From contig CP053148.1 in the NCBI GenBank assembly GCA_014607495.2, positions 5,642,001 to 5,706,000 of the forward strand: a stretch of DNA of 64,000 nucleotides. Reading direction: 5' to 3'. Positions within the stretch are counted from its first letter, which is position 1; each line of letters opens with the position of its first letter. Both the position numbers and the translations under genes were made by a program. The notes beneath the pieces are model-generated. The model did no database searches. It saw only the letters and a list, made by a program, of their open reading frames with translations, and was not told where the DNA came from. Of this stretch, positions 23,282-34,113 are shown piece after piece. The stretch comes from Carposina sasakii (lineage: Eukaryota; Arthropoda; Insecta; Lepidoptera; Carposinidae).

Positions 23282-23657
23282 CTGGGTGTAAAAAGACAAC
23301 TTTGTTCTTTTAATACCTCGTATTCTTTGTAACATCACGATCATTTTTTTTCTATGGAAGCACCCCTGGGAAACCACGGGTTTCCAAGATATTGAGGTCC
23401 AAATTACATGAATATCAGCATTTTTTAAAATAAATCCATCTGAAAACAGTTAACAAACATTTTTTTTAAAGACACCATATTAATATTTAAAAGTGTTAGT
23501 TTTGTAGGTACATTTGTCAATCGAATACATTGCTTGCAATAAAAAGAGATTAAAAAAAAATTTGCTTTTCCCAGGGTTGATTCCATAGAAAAAAATGATC
23601 GTTACGTTACAAAGAATACGAGTTATTAAAATAACAACGTTGCCTTTTTACACCCTG
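23282..23657. mobile_element. MITE with roughly 90-bp terminal inverted repeats (CAGGGTGTAAAAAGGCAAC)
   Basis: The left CTGGGTGTAAAAAGACAACT and the right (read inward) CAGGGTGTAAAAAGGCAACG are inverted over about 90 bp, including CTCGTATTCTTTGTAAC. TA flanks both sides (23280-23281 and 23658-23659). It lies in the FoxL2 intron before exon F1. Confidence 0.8.
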
Positions 23658-23854
23658 TATAATATATGTATGAAGAAGTTTGGTTGATTAGGTTATATAA
23701 ATAAAGCGTGAAAAGGTAACCAACAACCAAAAACCTTACTAATGCTTTACAATATTAGGAGACGCCAGTTTGGAAAACACGCTAGCGTCATAATATATTC
23801 ATTTACACAGCCTGACTACGTACTAGTTTGGTTTCATTCTTCTGTTACCAGAGG

Positions 23855-23955
23855 GGTCAGCACGAACCTCTCGATAGTCCGTAACGCTATCGTCCAACTG
23901 TCAAATGACATAGATTTTGCTAGCGTTACGCCGCGTAAAAAGGTTCGTGCTTACC
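23855..23955. mobile_element. MITE with GGTAAGCACGAACC ends, copy 2 (FoxL2 intron)
   Basis: GGTCAGCACGAACCTCTCGA to AAAAAGGTTCGTGCTTACC is the copy at 16778-16886 in reverse orientation. It ends about 80 bp before exon F1. Confidence 0.75.
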
Positions 23956-24032
23956 CCACAGAGGTGCCAAACGTTAGTTAGAAAACTTGACACAAAGCTG
24001 GTACATGTAAAGTTCTCCGTTCTACCTTCCAG

Positions 24033-24152
24033 ATGGCTCCCCAAGTCCCGGTCCAGGATACGCGCCATCTTCCGGTGGCTTTTCGCCAACTCGCCATCAC
24101 GATATTGTGACGTCATCGGACGCCGTGACCCGGTTCTCCTTCTGGCCTGAAG
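24033..24152 (+). CDS. FoxL2: FoxL2 exon F1 (first copy of duplicated C-terminal exon)
   Basis: The acceptor is gttctaccttccag and the donor is CTGAAG|gtatac. The exon is 120 bp, phase 1 to phase 1, and encodes DGSPSPGPGYAPSSGG, then FSPTRHHDIVTSSDA, then RFSFWPE. It is a duplicate of exon F2 at 25165-25284 (same length and phases, about 29 of 40 residues identical). If the donor is not used, the frame runs into a TAG at 24164-24166, and AATAAATAAA lies at 24563-24572, so this copy could also serve as a last exon. Confidence 0.8.
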
Positions 24153-24562
24153 GTATACGCAGTTAGTTCTTTCAATATCAACTAGGTTATTAAAAACTGG
24201 GGATTTTGACAGTAAAACAATTTTATTACAGTGTAGTTATTACAATATTTCCATTAACTTCTTATTGGAGGAAATGTAATGTAATGAGATAACACTGTCT
24301 ATGCCCTCTAGTATTAGAAACCAAACTATTTTGGCGAAGGTAACTATTATTTCCATAAACGCCATCTAGGGGTTATACGTGACATGTTGTAGAGAAAAGA
24401 TGGAAGAGGGGTTCATATTGTTGGAAAACCTGATGTAAATGGAATGGTTTTCCTTGGTGGTTGGATTAATTTTGTAATCTTATAAAGATTTTTCTCTAGA
24501 GGGCGTTAAGGCACTCGGTATTTATCGTTATAGGTGGTGCCTCCGTTCTTTCTACAGAAGAA

Positions 24563-24572
24563 AATAAATAAA
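24563..24572 (+). promoter_or_regulatory. Candidate polyadenylation signal
   Basis: Two overlapping AATAAA hexamers lie about 400 bp after the stop codon that would be used if the exon F1 donor were skipped. It would end a short FoxL2 transcript. Usage is untested. Confidence 0.25.
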
Positions 24573-25164
24573 CACTCTTCAAACATATCTCTATGTTCTT
24601 TGGATTAGTTACTTACGATGTTATATATTATGTGGGTTACAGACGATCATATTAGTTTACTATCACAACTCTTTCATCTCCTTTCTTTGCTCTTTGACAA
24701 AACCGGCTTAGTTATAAAATGCATCCTGTGAGCTATGTCTGGAATTCTTAGCCTTCCTAGACAAGTGACTGTCTAGCAATAATTGTAAAAATAATAAAAC
24801 TCATGTTAATTAATTGAATGATGTTATGGAAAGTGCAGAGAGCATTAAATGCTACCTACCCTTATAACCACCCACATTTATTATGTTAGACAAAAGGCTT
24901 CAGAAGTGTTACATGGATGGCTGGTAGGGATGAGTCAAAGAAAAATTGTAAGCTAGTGAAAAAGATAAACAGTTTAGTGCGAACGTCTAGCTTTCACAAA
25001 AGAAACGAACCAGATTTAAGGCACAAAGATGCATCTGTTGCGCATAGCCCAACCCTGTGGCCCAACCAATCTTCTTTTATCTTTCTGTCCTCATGTGGTC
25101 CTCATACATCACGAGTAGAATGTCCTCCCACAAATTTTAGGTTTTAGCTAAAGTTTGTTTCCAG

Positions 25165-25284
25165 GAGGATCACCAAGCCCAAACTCCGGGTATGTGCCAT
25201 CACGGAACTTCTCTCCCACGCGTCGACATGATGCCGTCACTTCCTCCGATGCACCAGGATCCAGGTTCTCGTTTTGGCCTGAAG
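25165..25284 (+). CDS. FoxL2: FoxL2 exon F2 (second copy of duplicated C-terminal exon)
   Basis: The acceptor is aagtttgtttccag and the donor is CTGAAG|gtatga. The exon is again 120 bp, phase 1-1, and encodes GGSPSPNSGYVPSRN, then FSPTRRHDAVTSSDA, then RFSFWPE. If the donor is not used, the frame ends at TAA 25302-25304. A large repeat begins only about 60 bp later, so either the 3' end lies here or a further exon lies beyond 27.7 kb; none was recognised there. Confidence 0.8.
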
Positions 25285-25858
25285 GTATGACTCTTTTAAC
25301 CTAATTATATGATATTCTTGTACTGATGCGGGGTACCTATACAGTGTGACCGGTTACTGGTATCCGACCCGTTAGGTTAGGTTAGGTTACTGTTACTGCC
25401 ACATGATCAATTTTATCGACAAATCCACTGTAATATTTTTTAAACCACACTATTAAAAAATTGCAGCTATTTTTTTTTGGTTTCTGAGTCCGGGTGATTC
25501 ATTTATTTAGCAATATCTACCGATGTACAGCACTTTCAAGCATAAAAAGAATTCATTCGACAGCTATAAGAGTAGGCAATAAGTTGACATTAAAAAGTTT
25601 ATCAAAAACTCCCATTTTAAACGTAAAATAACCACTTAAAACGAAAAATATAATTTAAAAATAATGTCATTTTTAATTTATTACATACATACATCTAATC
25701 GCGCCTTTATCCCTTACGGGGTAGGCAGAGCACAAGGGCCGATAGAACCACATGGTGCCACTTCTGACCAATTTTGAGAGTATAGTTGAGATGTAAATTT
25801 CGGTAAATAGTGACAGGTGGTCAGCCCATCGCCTACAAAACACCAAGACCCTCTTGTC

Positions 25859-27199
25859 TAGGGTTGCCAACCATCCCGCGTGGCGCGGGACGTCCCGTTT
25901 TCAGGGTCTAAATAGAGCGTCCCGTTTTAAGGGTCTGCGGGACGCCAAATGTCCTGGGTGAATCCTCCCCAGTTGATAAAAAATCCCATCTTCAAAATTA
26001 TAATTGCGAAAAGCTCGTGATACCCAAATCTTGAACTTTGAATTTTCAATCATAACACAAATCTTTAAGTTTAATATACTTGTTACCTAGTTATTCACCA
26101 TCAATGAAACATCAGAATTTATACCTAAGTAGTATTTAGTGAAATATTTTTCAAATAAAAAATATTCTCATTGCTCCTCTTTACACGCTTACTACTTACG
26201 TATCAATAATTCAACACCAATCAACCAAATACCTATTATGGATTTATCAAGCATAATTTTGATACCGTCTGATTGAATGACGCATTGTTTTATATAAATT
26301 AAAGTAAAGTATTATATTAATAATGTGGGAAACTAAAATAAAATTACTAAGGACTCAAAATAAGCAAATATTTCCGAGCTCGCTTCGCTCTCATTGTTGC
26401 TCTTGTTTAATGAAGTTTATAAGCTGAAAGAATAAAAACGTTGTTTTTTATTTGAAAAATAATTATATACCTTTGGTAGAAGGTGAAAAAATTTCATCAT
26501 ACAAAGGACGCATGGTGACCCAATAAAACGTTTTTTATAAAAAAAATTCGCGCTCGCTCCGCTCGCGTTTATCTAAATAAGAATATCATGCAAAGGACGT
26601 ATGCTGACCCAGTAAAAACAATGTTTTTTTTTAATAAAGGTCCTTGGAAGAAGGTGATAAAATTTCGAGCTCGCCCCGCTCGCGTTTATCTTAAATAGGT
26701 AAGAGTATCATACAAAGGACGTATACTGACCCAATAAAAACAATTATTTTTAATAAAGGTCCTCGGAAGAAGATGAAAAAATTTCGAGCTCGCCCCGCTC
26801 GCGTTTATTATAAATGGGTAAGAGTATATAAAAGAAGTATATGAAAAAGAGTCATACAAAGGACGTATACTGACCCAATAAAAACAATTATTTTTTAATA
26901 AAGGTCCTTGGAAGGTGAAAAAATTTTTTGCTCGCTCCGCTCGCGTCTGTATGTTTTCACAGGAAGATAACAAATAAAATAGTTATACCTACTAACCTAC
27001 ATCGGTTGAGTTAATATACAAATATTTCGGATACGCCACCATTAAACCTCCATTTGCAATGGAATATCACGAAATATTTATTTCTCTATAAAAATTTACA
27101 GAATTGGCCATTTGTAGTAGTGTCCCGTTTTTCTTGCTCTGGTCCCGCATATTTAACCCCGATGTCCCGCAAAACTGTGTATAAGTATTGGCAACATTA
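25859..27199. mobile_element. Non-autonomous hAT-type DNA transposon with 8-bp target duplication
   Basis: The element is 1341 bp. The 8-bp target duplication CTCTTGTC is at 25851-25858 and 27200-27207. The ends are TAGGGTTGCCAA and, read inward from the right, TAATGTTGCCAA (10 of 12 match). Subterminal CGGGACGTCCCG/GTCCCG motifs occur at both ends. No transposase frame is present. The uninterrupted copy of the host repeat at 39930 proves the insertion point. Confidence 0.88.
26370..26950 (+). repeat. Tandem array inside the hAT element (about 113-143 bp unit, 4-5 copies)
   Basis: The unit contains GAGCTCGCCCCGCTCGCG, CAAAGGACGTATACTGACCC and TTTAATAAAGGTCCT. Starts of the CTCGC block lie near 26376, 26552, 26665, 26784 and 26927. 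The first copy is the most diverged. Confidence 0.8.
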
Positions 27200-27686
27200 C
27201 TCTTGTCCCTCTACTGACTTGTACAGTATTCCCGGGAAGAGAAGCTGTTGTATTATACGTTTTTTTTTCACTTCCAGAGCAGCATAGAAGCTAAAACTAG
27301 ACCGTGAATATACCTTTTTTCCGACTTTTTAGGATGCACTAAGTCATTACCTGAAAACTGATGTTAATACCTTAGCTTTAAGTCAACTAGTCTAGGCGTT
27401 ATGATTAATTGAATTGAATATGACTCTTTTAGCCAGTGCTTTTAGCTGTCGAACGAATTCTTTTTTATATTTATAGGTCCTGAACATAAGTAGATATTGC
27501 TAAATAAATGAATCCACCCGGACTCAGAAACCAAACAATTGAAAATAGCTGTAATTTTTTAATAGTGTGGATAAATAAGTTTATAACAGTGGATTCGTCG
27601 ATAAATTGATCATATTACTGCACCCTAACGGGTCAGACACCGCTGACCAGACACGCCGATACTAAAATATATCAGCTCAGCCCCCC

Positions 27687-27795
27687 TAGCATGACCACGC
27701 ATCGTAGATATCGTATCGTACGATATCGTATCGTCTCTATACAAAATTCATCATGGCGGCGTATTTTGACAGGCTAAATGTCGATAAATCGGCTT
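27687..27795 (+). mobile_element. TAGCATGA MITE, copy 2 (3' truncated)
   Basis: TAGCATGACCACGCATCG and the ATCGTATCGTACGATATCGT core match 3538-3684. The right end is lost at the junction with another repeat. Confidence 0.6.
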
Positions 27796-27900
27796 GCTGG
27801 TATCCCCTTCCGTGTATGTCGTGCAAGTCACGAAACGTATGCTTAACGTAGCGGAAGGATCTTCGTGGTCCTGCAGTTTTGACTACCGCTTTTACATCAT
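27796..27900 (+). repeat. Dispersed repeat, GATCCTGCAGTTTTGGCTAC family, copy 3
   Basis: CTTCCGTGTATGTCGTGCAA and TGGTCCTGCAGTTTTGACTA match copies 2 and 4. Confidence 0.5.
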
Positions 27901-28149
27901 ATAAATGGCACCAGTTGCAAATATCATCTGTACCTAATATAAAGAGGTGGTATATTCCAGCGGTAGTGTACCTGTATATTTTTTGTCTGTAGATCAGTCT
28001 TTGTCAAAATATCTAAGGACTGGACATTAAAGTTTCTAATGGGAAGGGGATATAAAAGGGGAATTTCTGTGATAAAGGCCATGCACGTTATCCCTTCTAC
28101 CTTTCAAATAACATGAAGATACCTTATAATGTTTTTACTTTTCTGTTCA

Positions 28150-28258
28150 GTAGTGAACCTTTTTTCGCGCCGTAACGCTATCGACTCGCAAGCAAAATCT
28201 ATGAGATTTTATAGTGTAACGCAAGCGTTATGGACTCTTGAGAGGTTTGTGCTTGCCC
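28150..28258. mobile_element. GGTAAGCACGAACC MITE, copy 3 (diverged)
   Basis: GTGAACCTTTTTTCGCGC, CTATCGACTCGCAAGCAAAA and GAGAGGTTTGTGCTTGCC match copy 1 in the same orientation. Confidence 0.6.
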
Positions 28259-31200
28259 TATTTTCTATATTGTAATTTTTGTTCTAGTTGGCGTTAAAGA
28301 AGAAAATTCATCGAGTTTAATATCCAACGGGGCTTCCTATTCGAAATGTTTTATGTGAATTTATCATTATCACCAAAGATGAGAATGAAAGACTAAATTC
28401 TATTATGTTATTGCAATGCGTGATGAGGATTTATAATTGACTGTATATTGGTTTGTATTTCAAAGCTGACTGCAACATGGGTGAAATCGATAAGCAAAAA
28501 AAGCCTGTAAAAATGAATTTCATACAGAATCAGCCACTAGTAGGTTAATCTTTTACTAAATTTAAAAAAATTATGCACGACCATGCTTTGGGAATGCGTG
28601 TTTGATGCAAGTAAGGCTTAGGGCTTAACATCATACAAAAGTTATGATAAAAGAAAATGCAGGTTAGATACTGTAGGTCTGTTCTGGCAGTTCTGTATCA
28701 CTTCATATGGCCCTCTTCTTAACAAGTGAACTAGTTCAACCAAAGACTGAGTCGAACTATTGGCAAAGTTTATCCAATCATTTGACCACTAATTAAGAAG
28801 TGGTGGTACCAACCGGTAAAAGGTTGCTGAACATATAATATTATGTCCAGCAAAACGGATTGGAAATTACGGTAGGCATCCAATAAATGTCCCATTTGAA
28901 TCTCTAGATTGTTAAACATCTTCGAAGGTCATAATGATGAGGTCCTTTTTTCTTCGTATATTGGCGCTAGTTTTTATGTACATAATTTCGACCTATCCGC
29001 AGAACATAGTTACAAGTTACCTACTTTAAACCCAAATCACTTTTTTGTACCTATATTTGTAGGCGAATGTTATGCCTTTTATTATAGATCCTGAGGCATA
29101 CATGAGGATCCAGTTTATAAAAAGCTCATTATAAAACAAAGCTATGACACCCATATTTCTTAACATGTTTCCCAAGAAAAAGGTAACATGTGTACGTATG
29201 ACTCAGTTTGCTAATGAAATATCCGAGAAAAAAGACACATGTGCTTATGGGACCCCGGAATATGAGATAAATTTAAATAATTATCATGTTAATAGACACA
29301 CAATAATGTAATTAATTAATGTTAATAATTATTACGTCGGTAAAAGTATTAGTTATCTAAACCAATTATAAAAAAAGTAAGAGCAAAATGTATGCTCTAT
29401 CTAACTTCAAACTGCTCCCCTGTAAAGTAAGGATTTTGAACATGGAACTATGTTCTACGAGTAGGTCGAATTTTTCCGCATATCTTAAAAATGCGGTATA
29501 AGGGACAATACACACTGATATGTAAATTTAAAGCGGATTTATATCTAATACGCTAACGCAATACTGTTTATAAGTATTTAGGTACTTGTTAAAACAACGT
29601 TCGTATAATATGTAGGTAGGTAGTAATTAGGTAGGTATAGTTAATTTGAAATTAGATTAATGAAAGAAGAAAACAATTTTATAACAAGTTGTCGCCAGTA
29701 AAATGGAACAATGCGACATGGTACTTTCTTCAATCGATCGTACGATTTCTATAAGCATGTATTTTATTATTATGGAGAAAACAGTAACATTGCATCGTGC
29801 TTCATAAAGGATTATCTTTGATCTAACAGATAGGTGTTCTTTTGGTAACTATCATCACGGGCAAAGCTTATTCAGTATATGGAAGATGTGCCCAAAGCTC
29901 TTTGCGCACTGCACCCAAATCCTTGAAAATCCGGGAATTAATAGTTTACCTAAGCACGTAAATCAAATGTACCCAAGTATAATGTATAATATTACTGTGC
30001 AAACTGAGATAATATAAAATTGCGATAATGGATATTCTTTGTTGAAGACAAACATTTTATACACAAGTATCAGTTTACTTTGATAATGTTCAAAATGTGT
30101 GGGCTTATTTATCCCCGACAGGGCTTATCCCCCACAGAAGAATATTGTTTCCATCGAACTACTCGGCAAGTTGGATGTAAAAAAAGGTTGATTTATATGT
30201 GTACTACATACAGTACAGACAAAATTAATTTTTGATACTAATCTCTGCAATGATCCTACATGTTATAAATATTGAATCAGCCTTTCTCTGATGGTTTGGT
30301 ACCAAAAGTGTGGTTATATTCTAAAGGTTTAATGTTATTGTCTCGTTTTACATCACATGTTGCAGTTTAGAAACTTTTACGTCTTTATGCTTTGTTATCA
30401 ACTTTTTAATGTAAAATATTATTTTAGAGATAAATGTATAAAAATGTGCATTTAAATTGTTTGGAGGAGAGTAATTTTGTTCAAATTTATTAATTGTTAT
30501 TAAGGTAGCATTATTACTCTTTATTTAAAAATTGCCTAAAGCACTTGCCAAATGTAAAAAAAAAAGTTTGAAAAAATGTATCCCACCGTGAAAGGAATAA
30601 GGTTCATATATTTTTCACTGTAAAAAGAGTTTAACGATGATGTAATAAGTACTGCCCGTGGGCAGAGTGTTTGTGATACGTGAACCCAGTTGTGTTGCCT
30701 CAAATGATTTAAATATGCGACGCAAGATTTATCAAAAAATTGATAACATATCTCCTTATATAGGTACTTCTATATAATATTTCATTAGATAAAGATAAAA
30801 TTTACCTATTAATTTTTCCTAAATATATAATATAAAAAATGTTAGCAAGTCGTGGTATGATAATTACATGAATAATTGAATATCGTTGTCCAAGCTTTAA
30901 TAGCGTGTAACTCGAAAAATACTGAATTTGCTTTATGCCTTACATTAGTTAGATAAATCATTTTAGATACACTCGAGATCTTTGTTGTAATCGAATACTA
31001 TTTTTGAGTTACGTGATAATTAGATCCTAGACGTTGATTCCTTATTAAGCTTTTTCCCGATGGAAGACACTATGCCTGGGTTCACGTACTTCTTGCTACT
31101 GTCCTGTGCAGGGTTGATGAATATTGTACAAATAAATCGGCGCATTTTGCAAAGAAATAAAGTTCATTTATCTTATTTTTTTATCTCATGGTAAATTATA

Positions 31201-32152
31201 TCTTTGATATTTATCCCATTTTATCTATTGACTGGTTTAAAACTGCTTGATATTGCTTTTATAAAACTAATTACGAACAAAAACCTGATTACGTTGTAAT
31301 TTTGATGTATCTGCACAGTAGGTATGTACCTATCAATCTCATGCATGACAAAGAATCTAATGATACTCGTACCTCTCAAGCTAAAGCTTATAAGTCTGTA
31401 GAGCGTGCCAAAAAATATACACATAAACACTCGAAAAACATATCCCTTCTTCTGGCGAAGTGGGTAAAAAGTTAAATTGTTAACCTTGAATACCTACCAC
31501 CTTATTATCAATGTTATGTTTTTATTAAAATAAACTATTTAGGTATCCAGAACTCACAAACCAACATGCAAAAATACATTACTGGCTATTTATAAAAAAA
31601 CAAGCAAGAATATGTGCATATTAGATCAAAGATGGCGCGAATGGAATACAAGAAGTAATTAATAGGTAGATGAGTATCTATGCTGCTCTCATCCATTACT
31701 TGGGTCGATAAGTGTTCTTTCTTTCATCCCTCCTCATCAATAAGCCGTTAGTATGCTACTCTTTCCCTGATAAAGCAAATCTTTTGTTATCAATAACATA
31801 TCAAGCATATTACCTACATCAAATGTTGACGTAGGTAGGTTGAATGAGAGCATTGAGGGAACGTAAATGTCAAATACAAAACAAAGCCAAAAGTTACGAA
31901 CTACATACTTGCATATAAGAATCTTATGGCCAAATGTTATGTTAATAATAAGATGTTTTCATCATGTCGACCAAAATAAAAACAATTATAGATTTTCTAA
32001 AAAAGTTCTTTTAATTCCTGTAAACATTTATAATGAGTAAACATTTGGTAGATTTTTTTGGTATCGGCTAAAGTAAACTACTATAAAATACATTGACATC
32101 ATAGAAAATAACTGCATGATTAACGGAAACATACATTATAATTATAACAAAA
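28259..32152. other. Intergenic stretch between convergent FoxL2 and CNG genes
   Basis: AT-rich DNA with no exon-like frame, no MITE with recognisable ends and no GC-rich island. It is unusually repeat-poor for this window. Confidence 0.45.
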
Positions 32153-32266
32153 TCAACAAAGATTAAAATTTGCCTGAAATGCCATAGTAAAAAAAAACAG
32201 TTTGAAAATTTTAAACAGTTTTTTTTACTATGGCATTTCAGGCAAATTTTAATCTGATTTTGTTGA
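32153..32266. repeat. Near-perfect inverted repeat (hairpin)
   Basis: The left arm GATTAAAATTTGCCTGAAAT…ATAGTAAAAAAAAAC (32161-32199) pairs along its length with the right arm GTTTTTTTTACTATGGCATTTC…AATC (32217-32254). The loop is about 18 nt. Pairing continues outward through TCAACAAA/TTTTGTTGA with a small bulge. It is a young MITE or a small-RNA hairpin. Confidence 0.8.
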
Positions 32267-34113
32267 CTTAGGTAGGTACCTAACTCGTCATAACGATAAG
32301 GGAAGTCTGGACCACACCATAAACAATCATTTCCTAATAGATAGGCTAGGGAAATTAATATTATGTAGTGTTATGTTATGTACTTTTTTCATTCATCAGA
32401 CAGTTTACCTATGCTAAGTTAAAAAAATCTGTAAACTCTAGATTGCTACTGTAAAATCTCTTTTCACATGTCACTTGCGTTCCACATAAAGTTTATACGA
32501 GCAATTTATATTTGAAATTTCTTGTTCAGTGGATAACCTTTTGTCATGGATTTGGGATGTTATAATTAAAAGTGTTTATTACAAAAATCTGTACACAGCT
32601 TTTGGCCATCCATCACGCTTGTAAAACATTGTATTTCAAAAGTCCATTGAAAAAAATAAGTCGATCAATCAAGCCTGATTCAACTTATTTTGCATAAAAA
32701 TGGACTCGTTTGATCTTTGTGGACCTTTAATGGTGCTATTTAGTATTCAGTACCTTTCCTCCTGTTTTCGTTGTGGAAGCGAGATAAGGCTATAACTATC
32801 GTAGAACTACATCTCGCTTCTACAAAAAACAATAGCTCTGCTTTAAGTAATCATGGTTAGCTAAGCTCATTTTATTGTGAAAGCGAGATAAGACTATGAG
32901 CGACATCTTGCTTGTACAAAAGAAATAGCTACAATTAGCTCGAAATCGCGTATCAACGACTAAAGAATGCTAAGACGATATTTCTGCTTAATCTTCGCCA
33001 AAAGTGATCCAAATATAATTTGTTTTTGATGATTTATCTTATAATTTTCGTCGTCGTATTTTGGAAATCATTCTTGCAAATTCAGATGCAAAGTAACTCC
33101 GCACTTAAGGGCATAAATATGCTTTTACTGATGCAGACAAAAGCATTGATGCAGTGAGCGACTTTAAGAATAATTGACCGCTAGATCCTTTTTGCACAGC
33201 AGAAAATCCCAGAATAGAAGTTGCATCAGAAACTCTGTCATACTGATGTCTCTGATATGAAGAGTTTAATTTCACATTTGCGTTAAGATGAATAATAATT
33301 TCGTTTTTTTTATTCGAATTTAATACTCAAAGGCTCCCAGCGCCCAATTCATGTATTTTATTAAGACATCACAGTTGAAGATGTCTTAACGGCTCTGGCA
33401 GTATTTCAGGAAATTTTAGATTATAGATGTAAATAGTACATATCAACAAAACGTTAAATTATAAACCTAGAAGTAAAAAGTTCGAAATAACTACTTATAA
33501 TACATATACATAAACATCGTTATATTTTAAAGCTATTTACCATTGACACTTAGTTACTAAAGTTGTAAAATTGTTGATATACAAATTTGGTTTAAGATAG
33601 TATTGGCAAATCGCTTGTTTCGGAATACACACCAGACATAGAATCATGGATGGTGGTATATATTAAATACAAAAATAACAGCAACCATGGTAATTAGTAC
33701 CGACTACGAGTCGTCTTATCTGTAAAATACACCTTTTTATGTATGGCTTTTAAGTATTGAAGAAGCTATTTGAATTATCATTACTGAAATGACTATTTAA
33801 AAGGATGATTTGTTTTAAGAACACTATATTGATTGATGTTATCTTGTAATATCGATTAATGTTATAAAATTCATATACTATTTTAAAAGTTTCAAAAAAC
33901 GTCTAAACGAGTATACTTACAGAAAACATTACCTATTCTGCAGTTCCGGATAAGTACCACTCTGTTCCACTTACTTAATACTAAATCCCAACACTTGCAA
34001 ATGGTTCACAGTCAAATGCTCAATAACTCACGCGTATCAAAAATAATGTTCATTTCCCTAAAAACATCTCTGTGAGAACGATACACCTGTACTTTTCATA
34101 ATCTCTACGAAAG
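32267..34113. other. Gene-free stretch including the likely CNG 3' UTR
   Basis: No coding exon was found. A short inverted pair (GGAAGCGAGATAAGGCTATA at 32775 and GTGAAAGCGAGATAAGACTA at 32877) is a local direct duplication. TTTATT (AATAAA on -) occurs at 33357 and 33309. Confidence 0.4.

Larger units (their letters stand above)
15704..25284 (+). other. FoxL2: FoxL2-type forkhead transcription factor gene (gene span, 5' end missing)
   Basis: The span covers seven exons joined by GT-AG introns whose phases match throughout, giving about 319 residues with one copy of the duplicated last exon skipped, or about 359 with both. The forkhead (winged-helix DNA-binding) domain begins at [15 protein letters not shown] (about 16039) and ends in the basic run FRRRRRMK (about 16507). 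The wing 2 region reads YWTL|DPRCGEMFENGNF, which is the FoxL2 signature (FoxL2 proteins read YWTLDPACEDMFEKGNY). FoxL2 proteins are nuclear regulators, in insects linked to ovary and follicle expression. The flanks are Ser/Pro/Gly/His-rich and look disordered. The first exon seen starts two bases into a codon, so an upstream coding exon is missing, either outside the window or too short to recognise. The 4.8-kb intron 16678-21520 and the later introns are filled with MITEs and SINEs. Confidence 0.88.
25690..27300 (-). repeat. Dispersed repeat, CCCGGGCATACTG family, copy split by a hAT insertion
   Basis: 25690-25858 and 27208-27300 together equal the reverse complement of the uninterrupted copy at 39930-40138. 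The break is exactly at CTCTTGTC, which is duplicated at both sides of the hAT element. Confidence 0.85.
25362..27650. mobile_element. Long-terminal-inverted-repeat element hosting two nested insertions
   Basis: 25366-25590 and 27440-27640 are inverted copies of about 210-230 bp. Shared blocks are GACCCGTTAGG, ATGATCAATTTTATCGAC, CACACTATTAAAAAATT and TTTCTGAGTCCGGGTG. Inside lie the dispersed repeat and the hAT element annotated separately. It begins about 60 bp after the FoxL2 exon F2 stop. Confidence 0.7.

Noticed and set aside
24917..25147. 76-codon frame between FoxL2 exons F1 and F2
   Set aside because: It is intronic, ends before the F2 acceptor and has no splice support or continuity with the forkhead protein.
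25372..25389. Three TTAGG telomere-type repeats
   Set aside because: Only 18 bp, and inside the arm of a long-inverted-repeat element; GTTAGG runs are common by chance and in repeats.
26686..26973. - strand frame with repeated FTF…LLKNNCFYWVS peptides
   Set aside because: It lies entirely in the tandem array of the hAT element.
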